Shown here one piece after another: positions 22,150 to 32,358 of a DNA stretch of 64,000 nucleotides (within the stretch, counting starts at the first letter, position 1; every line of letters starts with the position of its first letter). The notes below the pieces were generated by a model. The model was not told the DNA's origin. It was given only the letters and a program-made list of their open reading frames with translations, and made no database searches. The position numbers and the translations under genes were made by a program. The stretch is taken from assembly GCA_013339895.1 (NCBI GenBank), contig JABACO010000003.1, positions 11,391,349 through 11,455,348 of the forward strand, given 5' to 3'. The stretch comes from Ephydatia muelleri. Taxonomy: Eukaryota; Porifera; Demospongiae; Spongillida; Spongillidae.

Positions 22150-23230
22150 CACAGGTACATGTAGCTACATGTGTGTCTGTATATGTGTGTGTCTGTGTGT
22201 ATGTCGTGTGTGTATCTGTGTGTCCATGTCGTGTGTGTATCTGTGTGTCCATGTGTGTGCATGTGTGTCTCTGTGTGTGCCTGCATGTGTGTGTCTATGT
22301 GTATTTCGTGTGTGTGTCTATATGTATTTTTTGGTATGAGTCTGTGTGCATGTATGTCTGTGTGCATGTATGTCTGTGTGCGTATCTGTGTGCGTATCTG
22401 TGTATTTCATGTGTGTGTCTGTAGGTGTGTTTGTGTATTTCATGTGTGTGTCTTTGTGTGCTTGTGTGTCTGTGTCTGTTGTGTGTGTATGGCATGTGTG
22501 TATCTTGTGTGTGCGTGTGTGTGTCTGTGCATGTGTGTGCATCTGCATGTGTGTGTCTGTGCATGTGTGTGTCTATGCTTGTGTGTCCATGTGTGCCCGC
22601 GTCTGTGTGTCTGTCTGTCGTGTGTGTGAGTCTGTGTGTATGTCGTGTGTGTGTCTGTGTATTTCATGTGCATGTCTGTGTGTGTCTCTGTGCATGTCTG
22701 TGTGTGTCTGTGTCTGTGTATGTGTCTGTCGTGTCAGAGTGTGTTGTGTGGGTCTATGCGTGCCTGTGTGTGTGTGTCTGTGTGTGCGCCTGTGTGTGTG
22801 TGTGTCTGTGCATGCCTGCATGTGTCTGTGTGTATGTGTCTGTGTGTATGTGTCTGTGTGTATGTGTCTGTGTGTATGTGTCTGTGTGAGTGTCTGTGTG
22901 TCTGTGTGTGTGCATGTGTGTCTGTGTGTGCCTGTGTGTGTGTCTGTGTGTATGTTGTGTGTGTGCCTGTGTGTGTGTCTGTGTGTATGTTGTGTGTGTG
23001 TCTATGTGTGTGTGTGTCTGTGTGTCTGTGTGTGTGTGCGTCTGTGTATGTGTCTGTGTGTGTGTCTGTGTGTGTGTGTCTGTGTGTATGTTGTGTGTGT
23101 GTCTATGTGTGTGTCTGTGTGTGTGTGTCCATGTGTACCTGTGTGTCCGTGTCCGTATGTGTGTGTGTGTGTGTTTGTGGGTGTACGTCATGTGTGTGTC
23201 TGTGTATCTATATGTTGTGTGTGAGCGTTT
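22150..23230. repeat. TG-rich degenerate simple-repeat tract, about 1.1 kb
   Basis: The tract is almost wholly GTGTGT broken by C, A or CA (units such as TGTGTGTCTGTGTGTATG). Long open frames rich in Cys and Val on one strand and His and Thr on the other result from this composition alone and are not genes. Alternating purine-pyrimidine sequence of this length can form Z-DNA. Confidence 0.95.
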
Positions 23231-23554
23231 TTGCATGTGTATTGCCACATTTATACAGTGGTGTGTGTGTGCAAGTGTGCAATGTTTGTGTACATTTAGA
23301 GTACCAGATGGGGACACAATGTATTCAATCCTTGGAGACACGATACATGTAGAGAAAGCTTGGTACACAAATTTACATAGAATCAGTGGTCTGTACAGGC
23401 ATGCACAAGTACAGTTGAATAGAATAGAATACATGTGCATGTGACAATGTTTGTGAGTGAGAGTGTTTGTACCATCATCAGACAGGTGTATTGTTTGCCA
23501 CATGTATAACTGGTGTGCGCAAGTATGCTGTACATGTGTGTGTGTGTGTGTGTC

Positions 23555-23840
23555 AATACTGGTGCCGGTGCTGGGGCTGGTGCAGGTAGCAGTGCTCCTG
23601 CTGCTTCTGCTGGCAGCAGCGGGGGCAGTGCTGCAGCTGCTGCTTCTGCTGCTGGCGGTGGGAGCAGCTCTGCTGCTGCTGTTGCTGCTGGTGGCGGTGG
23701 GGGCAGCTCTGCTGCTGCTGCTGGTGGCGGTGGGGGCAGCTCTGCTGCTTCTGCTGCTGCTGCTGGTGGTGGGGGGCAGCTCTGCTGCTGCTGCTGGTGG
23801 CGGTGGGGGCAGCGCTGCTACTGCTGGCGGCGGACGGTAT
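23555..23840. repeat. GCT/GGC-rich minisatellite
   Basis: Blocks such as GGTGGCGGTGGGGGCAGCTC and GCTGCTGCTGCT alternate with a period near 36 bp. All frames stay open through it (Gly/Ala/Ser on one reading, Leu-rich or Pro/Gln-rich on others), so open frames are not evidence of coding. Confidence 0.85.
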
Positions 23841-23977
23841 AGGGGGGCAGTACTGCATCTGACAGAGAGTATAGAAACAAAGTGCAAGGATTTAGTTTTT
23901 ACCTTTTTCGTTCTCAGCAAGCAAAGTGCACTATTTGGCGGGTGAGTCGCTTTTATACATGAAAAGCCTTTACATGT

Positions 23978-24070
23978 GTGCCGGCTGTGCTACAATTCTA
24001 TTGGTCCAATTTCATCCATACATCACCAATTGGTCTACATATTCATGACCTCACAGATAAGGGGGAGTGG

Positions 24071-24115
<45 letters not shown>

Positions 24116-24190
24116 GCCAGCTGTGCTAAAATTCTATTGGTCCAATTTTATCTATTCACTGGATTGGTCTGCATAACTCATGACCCCCCA
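23978..24190. repeat. Tandem duplication with embedded (GT)n
   Basis: The segment containing GCTGTGCTACAATTCTATTG and CAATTGGTCTACATATTCATGACC (from 23985) recurs as GCTGTGCTAAAATTCTATTG and GATTGGTCTGCATAACTCATGACC (from 24120). A 45-bp (GT)n run (24070-24114) lies between them. No function is apparent. Confidence 0.7.
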
Positions 24191-24238
24191 AAGGTACCAT
24201 TTTGCTAAAAATTGGAGGAAGTTCGTTCATGCTCCAAA

Positions 24239-24804
24239 TTAAAAGGTGTTAACAATGTTTACATGGGAAAGACCTCCCCTCCAATGATGAATGGACATTT
24301 GGAACAGTGACTTTGTCCTCAACACTAATGCTACTTCTTCACTAGTGAGCTTGCGACACTCATTTGTACATTTCCATTTCAAGGGGTGCATGGTATCCTT
24401 ATCTCTGTCCCCTATCTCCTCTGCCATTACACACCTACCATTGAGGTCTACTGGAATGGCCCCAAGTCGTTTTGTGTAAGTGTATAAATTAATAAAAAAG
24501 GAAGGTTCAGAGCCAGCAGTATCATACCCATGCCCAACTAAAATATCATTTTCAATGCACTAACTTCCCGGATAGTTTTTAGCAATGACCCTGCTTTTGC
24601 TCTTCGTGCTTTAGAAACCAATGCATCTGCACCAATTTTACTTACTGCTGCACAGGCAGATCTTGTAACAACCTTTTGAGCTAGCAATGGATGAGACTTA
24701 CAAAAGGCATAATTTACTTCACTTAGAAGCTCACTATTCTTACGAATAGCATTTTCAAGACCACTATTATACTCCATTAGTGCATGAGATTTGGGTTCAT
24801 ACAA
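24239..24804 (-). CDS. Possible coding fragments, unrecognised
   Basis: Two reverse-strand frames look protein-like. One at 24538-24804 includes SELLSEVNYAFCKSHPLLAQ and VSKARRAKAGSLLKTIREV; the other, ending at 24239, includes RDKDTMHPLKWKCTNECRKL and SEEVALVLRTKSLFQM with a C-x3-C pair. They are in the right order to be exons of one gene, but no convincing splice pair joins them and I recognise neither. They may be a host gene remnant or transposon coding debris. Confidence 0.3.
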
Positions 24805-24893
24805 GGAGTAGCTCTATGGGAGAAGGACATTGGTAATTTTCAGGCAATTAAATTCATACACAGTAGCGGTGATGTAATCCATCCGCAGCTGCG

Positions 24894-24921
24894 GGAATCA
24901 GGGTCTGGGTACGAGACTAGC
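24894..24921. repeat. Half copy of the 70-bp palindrome
   Basis: GGAATCAGGGTCTGGGTACG followed by AGACTA matches one arm of the palindrome at 21009-21078 with one base change. The stretch from here to 25130 holds nothing else recognisable. Confidence 0.7.
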
Positions 24922-25341
24922 AGCTGAGCACGTTTAGCCAATCGGACAGCGGGGTCATTCCAATACCGATTCCTTTCAGATGCCTTTCAGACTCTTTCAC
25001 GGGCAACAGAGCAATATTGCACCACAGGTGCATTACTAAAGCCACTCTGTTTATCTAAACAGTTAACACTTTGCAGTCAACAACATATTGATCAGTTGTT
25101 TCCTGGTCATATAGTGCAAGTTGTTTGATAACTATGTTTTCCTGCAACACGCACAAACATGTTTACCGCAATAATTGGCTTTGCCCGCTAAAGAGTTAAT
25201 GGCAGCTGAATTGTCCTCGTATTTCTGCCTTTTAGCAGCGCGGTTTTCTCCTCGACGTCCTCTTGATATATCGCTGCCTTTTAGCAGCACGGTTCTCCTC
25301 GAGGTCCTCTTGATATCGCTGCCTTTTAGCAGATTGCTTAG

Positions 25342-25770
25342 ATTCAATATCTGCGTTGTAGCTGTCGCGTACAGAGGCCTTCTTCGTTTCGGGATCGGCC
25401 TTGTGACTGTCGCGTACAGAGGCCTTCTTCTTTTGGGATCGGCCTTGTAGCTGTCGCGTACAGAGGCCTTCTTCTTTTCGGGATCGGCCTTGTAGCTGTC
25501 GCGTACAGGGGCCTTCTTCTTTTCGGATGATTGAACAATGGATCCAAAAATGAAACAGAAAGAATGCAATAGGCTTTAGCATTTTTTTAGCATTCGTTTT
25601 TTGTGTCTTTCTTTGAATGTTATTCTTGTTTTGTCATTCTTTCTGTTTCATTTTTGGATCCATTGTTCAATCATCCGAAAAGAAGAAGGCCTCTGTACGC
25701 GACAGCTACAAGGCCGATCCCGAAAAGAAGAAGGCCTCTTTACGCGACAGCTACAACGCAGATATTGAAT
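25342..25770. repeat. Large hairpin of 45-bp coding repeats
   Basis: The left arm (25342-25566) and right arm (25635-25770) are inverted copies around a 68-bp spacer. Both contain a 45-bp unit that on one strand encodes KADPEKKKASVRDSY; the left arm has about two more units than the right. Outer ends (GCAGATATTGAAT) and inner ends (CATTCTTTCTGTTTCATTTT) match. Left of the hairpin (25200-25340) further repeats encode AKRQRY/ENRAAKRQRY on the reverse strand. The right arm abuts the 3' end of the reverse-transcriptase element at 25740-28152. Confidence 0.75.
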
Positions 25771-28152
25771 ATTGCCCCATCATCAAAGCCTAGTCCACTC
25801 CTCCACTTTACCCTAGATCCTCTTAGACATAAGCTTGATGCTCGAACCAGGGCAAATAAAAGTCGAGCTCTGACGAATGCACACGTTTCTGCATATGATT
25901 TTTCCCATTTTGCTGCTATGCTGGTAGCCATGTGCTTCAAAAAATGTTCTGCCTCTCTGGAGAAGCCCATCAACGGATGTTACGAAAGGAGTAAATGTAC
26001 CTCGCCTATCTTCCACTGCCTTTTTATATAGCTTCTTCTTCTCTAGAGCACCTGTGTCCAAAATTGATTCTGGTGTTCGATGCAGGTGTGATGGTGCGTC
26101 TGTGTCAATGACTTTTATATCAAACAACGCTTCCACCTGGGGAGTCCAAACACCTCGAATGCCTAGATCGGCCCTCAATCCTGGACCATCTGCTTTGGAT
26201 TCAGCCTCTTTGACTATTGGTTCCCGTACAACCTGACTCCATACTTGAGCAGCCATATCCCCAAGACAGTCCCGAACTTCATTATGTCGTTGGATGACAA
26301 GACCACCTGTCTTGCATGTTGCAACGTGAAATTTGCACTACATCCATCACACTTGATAGGTATACAGGAAGGTTGCCGTTGATATCGAATTGCCAAACCA
26401 TCCCTAAACTGAGAGGGTGCTAGGTCAAAGTGACAACTCTCTAATGGAACCACATTCAGCCAAGCTGATGTTTTACCTTTTAGTGCCCTTCGTATTGATC
26501 TCTGTCGCTCATGTGTGAACTTTGCTAGAATGGACTCCAAGCTGGACTGGTGTAAATCCTCTTGAACATCTGTCTAGCCTCATTGAGTGCATCCAGATGA
26601 CTAACATGGCAAAATGTATCCTTACCTATTAAGGCATTGGCAATAACAACTGTGCCTTGTTTAGATGTTTTGAAGATCTCTGTTGGCATAGATGTAGGGT
26701 CAAGTACTCCTAGACCTGCTAGGCGTGTTGGCAGCACAAACAGCTGCAGTTCAGTATCAGATAGGCTTCCATCAAACAAGGCGGCAAAAAACACTTCTTG
26801 ATTGTGTCTTGTAGTACTATGAATTCATCACTGCAATCTGGTACTACCCTTTATATGAAGCCCCATTCACACTGAAGAGACTTTGTCATGCTTGCAAATG
26901 CTGCTTGAGGTGTCTTGGTAGCAGCATGTGATAGATGTTGCACACACTTCACCCAGCCATCCACCTTCCCATGGATATATGACTTTTGACTGTCCTTATC
27001 CCCAATCACCCCACCGGGGAAGCGATGGCCTGATACAACAATCACACCATGATCTTTAAAGAGCTCTTTTGCTTCTTCTGCATATTGTTTAGTTACAACC
27101 AAAAAACTCTTAGTGGGTTCAGCGAAGTAGCCATATGCAGGACCGAGCTGAAGAAGACGATTAAGCCATGAGTGAATGTGGGACAGCTTCCCAGCACAGG
27201 CCGAGTCGTCAGCATACCAACACTGCAAATACTTTTCTTTGCATCTGATTGCCTCTATCAGTGGCATAACTGCAATGGAATACATCAACATTGACATTGG
27301 ATTGCCTTGCGTAACTCCCTCTCTGCTATACAGGAATTCATCACAACCCCTTACAATCAACTTAGCATAGCCCCTGTAGGTATTGAACAGGAAGCGACTG
27401 CACCTTAGCCATAACACCCGTGCATTCCAAAGAGCTGCTTCTCTGTTGATCATGTTAAATGCATTCTTTGCATCAATGAGGAGGAATCCCCAACCATCAT
27501 CACAAAATTCATCATATAGAGCAGTCATGCCATGAACAGCACCCTCGATGCCTGATTTGAGCCCAGTTGCTAGTTGTACAACTCCACAAACCACTTTTAC
27601 ATCTCTTCCAGTTACAAGTGCCATGGTCTTGCATATGACTCGACGCAAACATTCTCCAATACCAATTGGTCTGACTCCAGGACATTTATCTAAAGCTATA
27701 AGTCGATTTGCCATCAGTGCACTAATGTCTTCCCAATCTACCAACTTATTGGCCAGCCGTCTAGTCAATGCTGCTACACTATCTCTCAACCTCGCACTAT
27801 GAGTACCATATCTTAGAAGAAAGTGTTGCCACTGTAACGAGTCTGTGCCTCCTGGACCTGCTCCACCTGTAATGCAGTGCGCTACTTTTTCCACATGAGA
27901 CGGTGTGACATCGGCCTTGTAGCTGTCGCGTACAGAGGCGTTCTTCTTTTCGGGATCGGCCTTGTAGCTGTCGCGTACAAAGGCCTTCTCCTTTTCGGGA
28001 TCGGCCTTGTAGCGGTCGCGTACAGAGGCCTTCTTCTTTTCGGGATCGGCCTTGTAGCGCGCTCGGGCTTTAGCCTTGTTTTCTTGTGATAAAATATCGT
28101 CTTGCTTTTGAAGGTATAGAGGAGTTGCATTGACGTCACGCGCGCCTTGCAT
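25740..28152 (-). pseudogene. Non-LTR-like reverse transcriptase element with charged N-terminal repeats, decayed
   Basis: The 5' frame (28152..26851, 433 codons) starts MQGARDVNATPLYLQKQDD, has three to four 15-residue repeats (KADPEKKKASVRDSY), then RT blocks: GGAGPGGTDSLQWQHFLLRY, ALDKCPGVRPIGIGECLRR, FLLIDAKNAFNMINREAALW, SREGVTQGNPMSMLMYSIAV and the catalytic QCWYADDSACAG (complement at 27207-27218). Downstream stretches in other frames give TRLAGLGVLDPTS (26794-26525), ASAWLNVVPLESCHFDLAPS (26540-26214), PQVEALFDIKVIDTDAPSHL (26256-25813) and the C-terminal RARLLFALVRASSLCLRGSR (to about 25760). About four frame changes make it inactive. No endonuclease was seen. The family occurs widely in invertebrate genomes; its clade name is uncertain to me. 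Confidence 0.72.
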
Positions 28153-28348
28153 TGTTTAGTTACATCATATGTATGCTGCTATTTATGTATACGGCACGCT
28201 ATAAATATGTACCACGTGAGCGTATGCCGCCGCCTTCTATCGTTCCCGTCCGGTTATTGTTTATCTCGTACCCACGCAGCGCATATTTATAGTAACATAC
28301 TTAGTGATGTAAGATGCGCGCGACGTCACATGCAACTCCTCTATTCCG
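28105..28348. repeat. Inverted repeat with head-to-head ATGs and CRE-like sites
   Basis: The reverse strand of 28112-28152 and the forward strand of 28314-28348 share ATGC..GCGCG..GACGTCA..ATGCAACTCCTCTAT. Each copy begins with an ATG and both would start M..ATPL(Y/F). The left copy contains a full TGACGTCA (28131-28138), the right CGACGTCA (28321-28328). The left ATG opens the reverse-transcriptase frame; the right one opens only a short frame. It could be a bidirectional promoter or element terminus. Confidence 0.55.
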
Positions 28349-28997
28349 CTCGTTGCTTAGATCTCTTCTTTCGATTAGGCTACGCGAAGGCATTTAACTT
28401 TACTAGCCAAAGTATCGATTAAACTGCGAAATAAATTTCGTGCAGGTTGGAGTATTTATACTGCATGCTGTATACAATAAACTTCTGTCATACCAATTCC
28501 TATATAGAACTTGCTACCGCATGTGGTACTTCTCCTTTCTAGGTGTCTATATGACCTTAAGGGGCACCATGCAGGTGAATTCCGAATTCGAAGCGATTGG
28601 TGCTATTGCCGTTCTTCAAAACCGTTCGTAGCTCGTGTTATACCTTCTTACGACGACGACGACGACGACCCAAACTTTTTTAGGACTGGGCACGAGAAAC
28701 AGGAATTAGTTTGTTTCTCTAAAAGCACACCGTTTTATGACCTTAGAACTGTAGATCCTTGAGTTCTCGTTCCATCGCGACAAAGAGATAAGCAACCCGT
28801 TTCGCCGTTGTCCCTCCAGACGCGAGTGAAATTATTTCATCAATCCTCAATCAATCCTATATTGAACCTGCTGCCGCAGGTTCAGATAGCACATAAGTTA
28901 GTTGTGGCAACTACATACTATGAACTTACCCCGTCATGCATTTACAATGTGCTGGTATCACAAAGACATACCCATGCTTCATAACCCTGGTCAGGTG
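28349..28997. other. No gene seen; short (GAC)n
   Basis: A short GAC run lies at about 28651-28669. Nothing else in this stretch can be assigned. Confidence 0.5.
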
Positions 28998-29001
28998 CCG
29001 G

Positions 29002-29361
29002 TGTCATAGTCGCCAATGACTCCCCTAAATTTTGACTCCCCAGTCATTCGCGCCTAGGCATATATGACTCCCGGTAATATATGCCTAGGCGTATTTGACT
29101 CCCCAGTCATTCGCGCCTAGGCATATATGACTCCCCAGTTATTCACGCCTAGGCATATATGACTCCCCCTTGATAAAAGTGACTCCCGGGAGTTATTACA
29201 GCTTTAGGCATAATTAACTCCCCGTCGATCTTTGCCAATGTATATGATTCCCCTGTTGTCTGCCTAGACAAAACTGGCTCCTGTCTTGGGAAGGCGTTAT
29301 AGCCTTAGGTATAAATAAATCCCCGTTGGTTTTTCCAGAGATAGCAAGTAAAGGTATTTAT
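29002..29361. repeat. Left subrepeat block of the Ginger-like element
   Basis: This block consists of alternating GACTCCCCAGTCATTCGCGC and CTAGGCATATATGACTCCC modules, ending in TTTTTCCAGAGATAGCAAGT and GGTATTTATG. It recurs as a direct repeat at 29676-30105. Confidence 0.75.
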
Positions 29362-29675
29362 GTCACTTTTATCACGGGGGAGTCATATATGCCTAGGCAT
29401 ATATGACTCCCTACACGAAGTCACCAACCTGGTGCCAAACATTTGGCATTGGAACAATAGGATGCAGCTTAGCATTGGACTTTGAAAACTTAGCGTTAGT
29501 TCTCTGACATTTTTCGCAGTGTTGTAAATATCTTCATTTATGTTTTTCCAGAAGAACGACTGGATATTTTTTGAATGGTTTTATCTCTGCGTAAGTGGCT
29601 TCCTACATGTACAAATACAGGTATACAATTATCGTACTGAATAATATATACTTTCTGTTTTACCTTCAATTCCAG

Positions 29676-30105
29676 TGACATAGTCGCCAATGACTCCCCT
29701 AAATTTTGACTCCCCAGTCATTCGCGCCTAGGCATATATGACTCCCGGTCATATATGCCTAGGCGTATTTGACTCCCCAGTCATTTACGCCTAGGCATAT
29801 ATGACTCCCCAGTCATTCACGCCTAGGCATATATGACTCCCCCTTGATAAAAGTGACTCCCGGGAGTTATTACAGCCTTAGGCATAATTAACTCCCCGTC
29901 GATCTTTGCCTATGTATATGATTCCCCTGTTGTCTGCCTAGACAAGGGGGAGTCATGTATGCCTAGGCGTAAATGACTGGGAGTCATATATGCCTAGGCG
30001 CGAATGACTGGGGAGTCAAAATTTAGGGGAGTCATTGGTGATTATTACACCATAAATAAATCCCCGTTTGTTTTTCCAGAGATAGCAAGTAAAGGTATTT
30101 ATGTA
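29676..30105. repeat. Second subrepeat block, probably an internal insertion
   Basis: The block starts TGACATAGTCGCCAATGACT, matching the element's left terminus, and contains an inverted copy at about 29945-30049 ending ATTATTACA. The 29676-30049 part therefore has its own inverted termini of about 60 bp and may be a smaller relative inserted in, or duplicated from, the larger element. Confidence 0.6.
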
Positions 30106-30170
30106 TCCGGCTATATAATCTGTATCATGATCTGAATATATAGCAAATGAATGAACACTGACAAATAATA

Positions 30171-30497
30171 TCACAGTTTGCTTGCTACTTGACAGTTAAT
30201 GCACAACCATGATGCAGGAACACTTCTTTGCTGAATGCCCATGCAGCGGAAATGGTACCACTGTTGGCATTGATCACACTGTATTACATTGTAATCAGAT
30301 GATTCTGGCAGTCTACATGTGCATATCAAATGTATTCTGAAACGTTTGGTTTTGTTTCTCTTTACTGCAATAGATCCGTGTGGTGAAGAAACATGGGGTG
30401 AAGAAAATGGTTGTAGGCAGTTCTGCTCAAAACAGTGCACCAAACTGAGACGAAGATTTTTTTGCTCAAATGTCACCTCCCCTAAATTTTCCCCCAA
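30171..30497 (-). CDS. PHD-finger coding stretch
   Basis: A 108-codon frame carries a C4HC3-type pattern: C-T-C-R-L-P-E, then VIQCDQCQQWYHFRCMGI, then SWLCINC near the C terminus. PHD fingers bind histone tails. In cut-and-paste transposons of the Ginger type such a finger sits at the transposase C terminus, which is how I read this one. The basic run VKRNKTKRFRIH precedes it. Confidence 0.75.
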   Translation of the reverse strand: MGENLGEVTFEQKNLRLSLVHCFEQNCLQPFSSPHVSSPHGSIAVKRNKTKRFRIHLICTCRLPESSDYNVIQCDQCQQWYHFRCMGIQQRSVPASWLCINCQVASKL

Positions 30498-30682
30498 TGC
30501 AGCATGGTAGGCAAAAGCAATGGCAAATAATCCACAGTCCTCTCCTCCTGTTTGCTGTTGAACGGGCCCTTAGGATATTGATTCATACGCAGGTAATCCT
30601 CGACAATACTGAATTCATTCTGGTCCATGCGAGCGAGCTTTCTCACTTCGACAACTACACGTGGCTTATGGAATTCACGTGG
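30482..30682 (-). pseudogene. Coding fragment upstream of the PHD finger
   Basis: About 66 open codons read KPRVVVEVRKLARMDQNEF, SIVEDYLRMNQYPKGPF and NSKQEERTVDYLPLLLPTML before a stop. The EDYLRMNQYPKG segment loosely resembles the zone ahead of the zinc finger in Ginger and Gypsy-type integrases. Support is weak. Confidence 0.3.
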
Positions 30683-30779
30683 GGAGTCATATATACCTAG
30701 GAGGAGTCATTTACACCTTAGGCGTAAATGACCGGGGGAGTCATTTATGCCTGGGAGTCATTTATGCCTCTGACACCGG

Positions 30780-32124
30780 TTTATCTTTGACTTAAGACGC
30801 GCATACCAATTTTAGTTCATAAGACAAACATATATATAGTCGTTGTAAAAATAGTTCTATGCCTAATTCTAGTGACTTGTAAGCTTTCAGAATTTTATGT
30901 GTGTATATGTTCCTTTCATGTCAATGAGCGGATAAATGTAGCCATACTGTAAATCTGGCCACGTGGTAACATCATTAACTCAGCTCTTCTCATCAATGCC
31001 ATAAGGGTCGCGAAACACGTCACCATCGATCTGCAGCTCAAAAGTTACCGTCGTACGAAATGATCATGCAAGATCGAGAATCGAAGTAAGCCAAGGCCAT
31101 CCTTTCGCTTGTGCCTAGGAGCACAATTTAGAACCATCCATTTTGCTTTTATCTGCCCCCGTGCAGGTAATTTGGAGTTTCACTCAAATTTTAATCCACA
31201 AAAAACAATGCAGCAATATGATCACAATAAGTAAGCAGGGAGACCACTAAATATTCTACTGGGCCATGCATCCATAAAAATAAATCTTTCCTCCTGGCTC
31301 CATGGCACCAGCAGGGTTGTCCTATAGTTTTTGAGAATGACGTGAGTCTAGAGTAAAGGACATCTGAAGTGTGGAGTAATAGAACAAAGCCAGTCAAGTA
31401 TAGCCGGACGGCCGCGTTAACTAATCAATATCTGATTCGGCGCAATGCGCGCGATTCGATTTGCAGTTGGGTCTTATGCAAAATCAAAGCCATATTGTTG
31501 AAGCGTCTTTTGTCCTATGACATTGATGTTGTAACTTTCAGAACGCATTGCCTTTTCTGGGCGCCTGATTTGTGGTGGTAACTCATGCTCGCTTGTTAAG
31601 TAGGAAAAGTCAATTGCATCGCCTAAAACACAATACACATAGCTGGATATTGACTATTTACGATTTGGGCCCCGATTTAAACATAGTCGGCCTCTCCTGG
31701 TATTGAAATCATAGCATGACAAACGATAGCCAATATTATGAGTTCTGTCATGTTTTGAACCAATATACAGCCCATGATAATAATTGTGCACTTGAGCTAC
31801 ACTGATCGTATGAGAATTTTAAAAGTCATTGATTTCACCGGATGTGTAAACCTTATCAACTCTGAGGACAGCGTCACATAATATTTCTGCGTAACATTGA
31901 TACAGTCAACATAGTGCTGAGTTCCGAATAAATTTAGGGGAGCGTGGGCTATCATAGGATAGTGGACAGGAATTTCTTTTTACATAGTATGGCAACACCC
32001 CCCCCCCACCCCCTTCCCCTTCCCAGGATTCAAAGCAAATGCTATTTAATGTATCACTTGATAGCATCGTCCAGTAATAAATAAGGCAATAACATTTATA
32101 GTAGTGCACAAATTAACACAGCAG
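30780..32124. other. 3' flank of the reverse-strand Calx-beta gene; no other gene seen
   Basis: No exon or transposon is recognised. A poly-C run lies at about 31989-31998. On the reverse strand ATTAAA occurs at 32050-32045, about 75 nt after the stop codon, and may be a polyadenylation signal. Confidence 0.45.
32045..32050 (-). terminator. Possible polyadenylation signal ATTAAA
   Basis: This is a common variant hexamer lying about 75 nt beyond the TGA of the Calx-beta receptor-like gene. No canonical AATAAA was found on that strand nearby. The downstream cleavage site cannot be fixed by eye. Confidence 0.35.
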
Positions 32125-32358
32125 TCAAAACCATGCCTCCTGACGTGTAAGTTTCTTTGCCCAGACTGCATTAAATTCACTATCAACTCCAATCGTGGGT
32201 TGTAATGAACTATCTTCACAAGTTGCTTCATGTCCAGACTTATTCGCTGCGAGAGAAAAGAAGGGTGGTGCTAATCGCTAGCAAATATTATTTGATGATA
32301 AACTTACTAGCTGGCTGAACCTTGTCGATTGAATTGTAATTTATGCTGTGCTTGTTCC
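32125..32358 (-). CDS. Reverse gene: last two exons and stop codon
   Basis: Exons 32308..32358 (17 codons, NKHSINYNSIDKVQPA) and 32125..32246 (TNKSGHEATCEDSSLQPTIG ... KKLTRQEAWF then TGA) are joined by canonical splice sites in phase 1. No PDZ-binding or ER-retrieval motif is evident at the C terminus. Confidence 0.75.

Larger units (their letters stand above)
29002..30775 (-). mobile_element. Ginger-like DNA transposon relic with PHD finger, 1774 bp
   Basis: The ends are TGTCATAG and CTCTGACA, flanked by a 4-bp CCGG duplication (28998-29001 and 30776-30779). TGT...ACA ends with a 4-bp duplication are the known signature of Ginger elements, cut-and-paste transposons whose transposase resembles Gypsy integrases and may carry a PHD finger. 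Both termini are built of subrepeats around ATGACTCCC and GCCTAGGC. The interior holds two direct-repeat blocks and, on the minus strand, a PHD-finger coding stretch and an upstream coding fragment. Most of a transposase is missing, so it is non-autonomous. The alternative, a solo LTR, fits poorly because the ends are inverted copies. Confidence 0.6.

Noticed and set aside
22171-23920. Long Cys/Val-rich and His/Thr-rich open frames
   Set aside because: They follow from TG-repeat composition; all frames are open, codon content is dinucleotide-driven, and no domain is present.
23457-23945. Gly/Ala/Ser and Leu-rich frames in the GCT minisatellite
   Set aside because: The trinucleotide repeat keeps every frame open on both strands; there is no non-repeat coding sequence on either side.
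29002-30105. CRISPR-like or satellite array
   Set aside because: The short modules are not regularly spaced with unique spacers, occur in both orientations, and are enclosed by a transposon's target duplication.
29002-30775. Solo LTR (TG...CA ends, 4-bp duplication)
   Set aside because: The two ends are inverted copies built of the same modules and the interior encodes a PHD finger, which fits a DNA transposon better.
31191-31581. Short open frames on both strands in the 3' flank
   Set aside because: Lengths expected by chance, no motif, and no splice partners.
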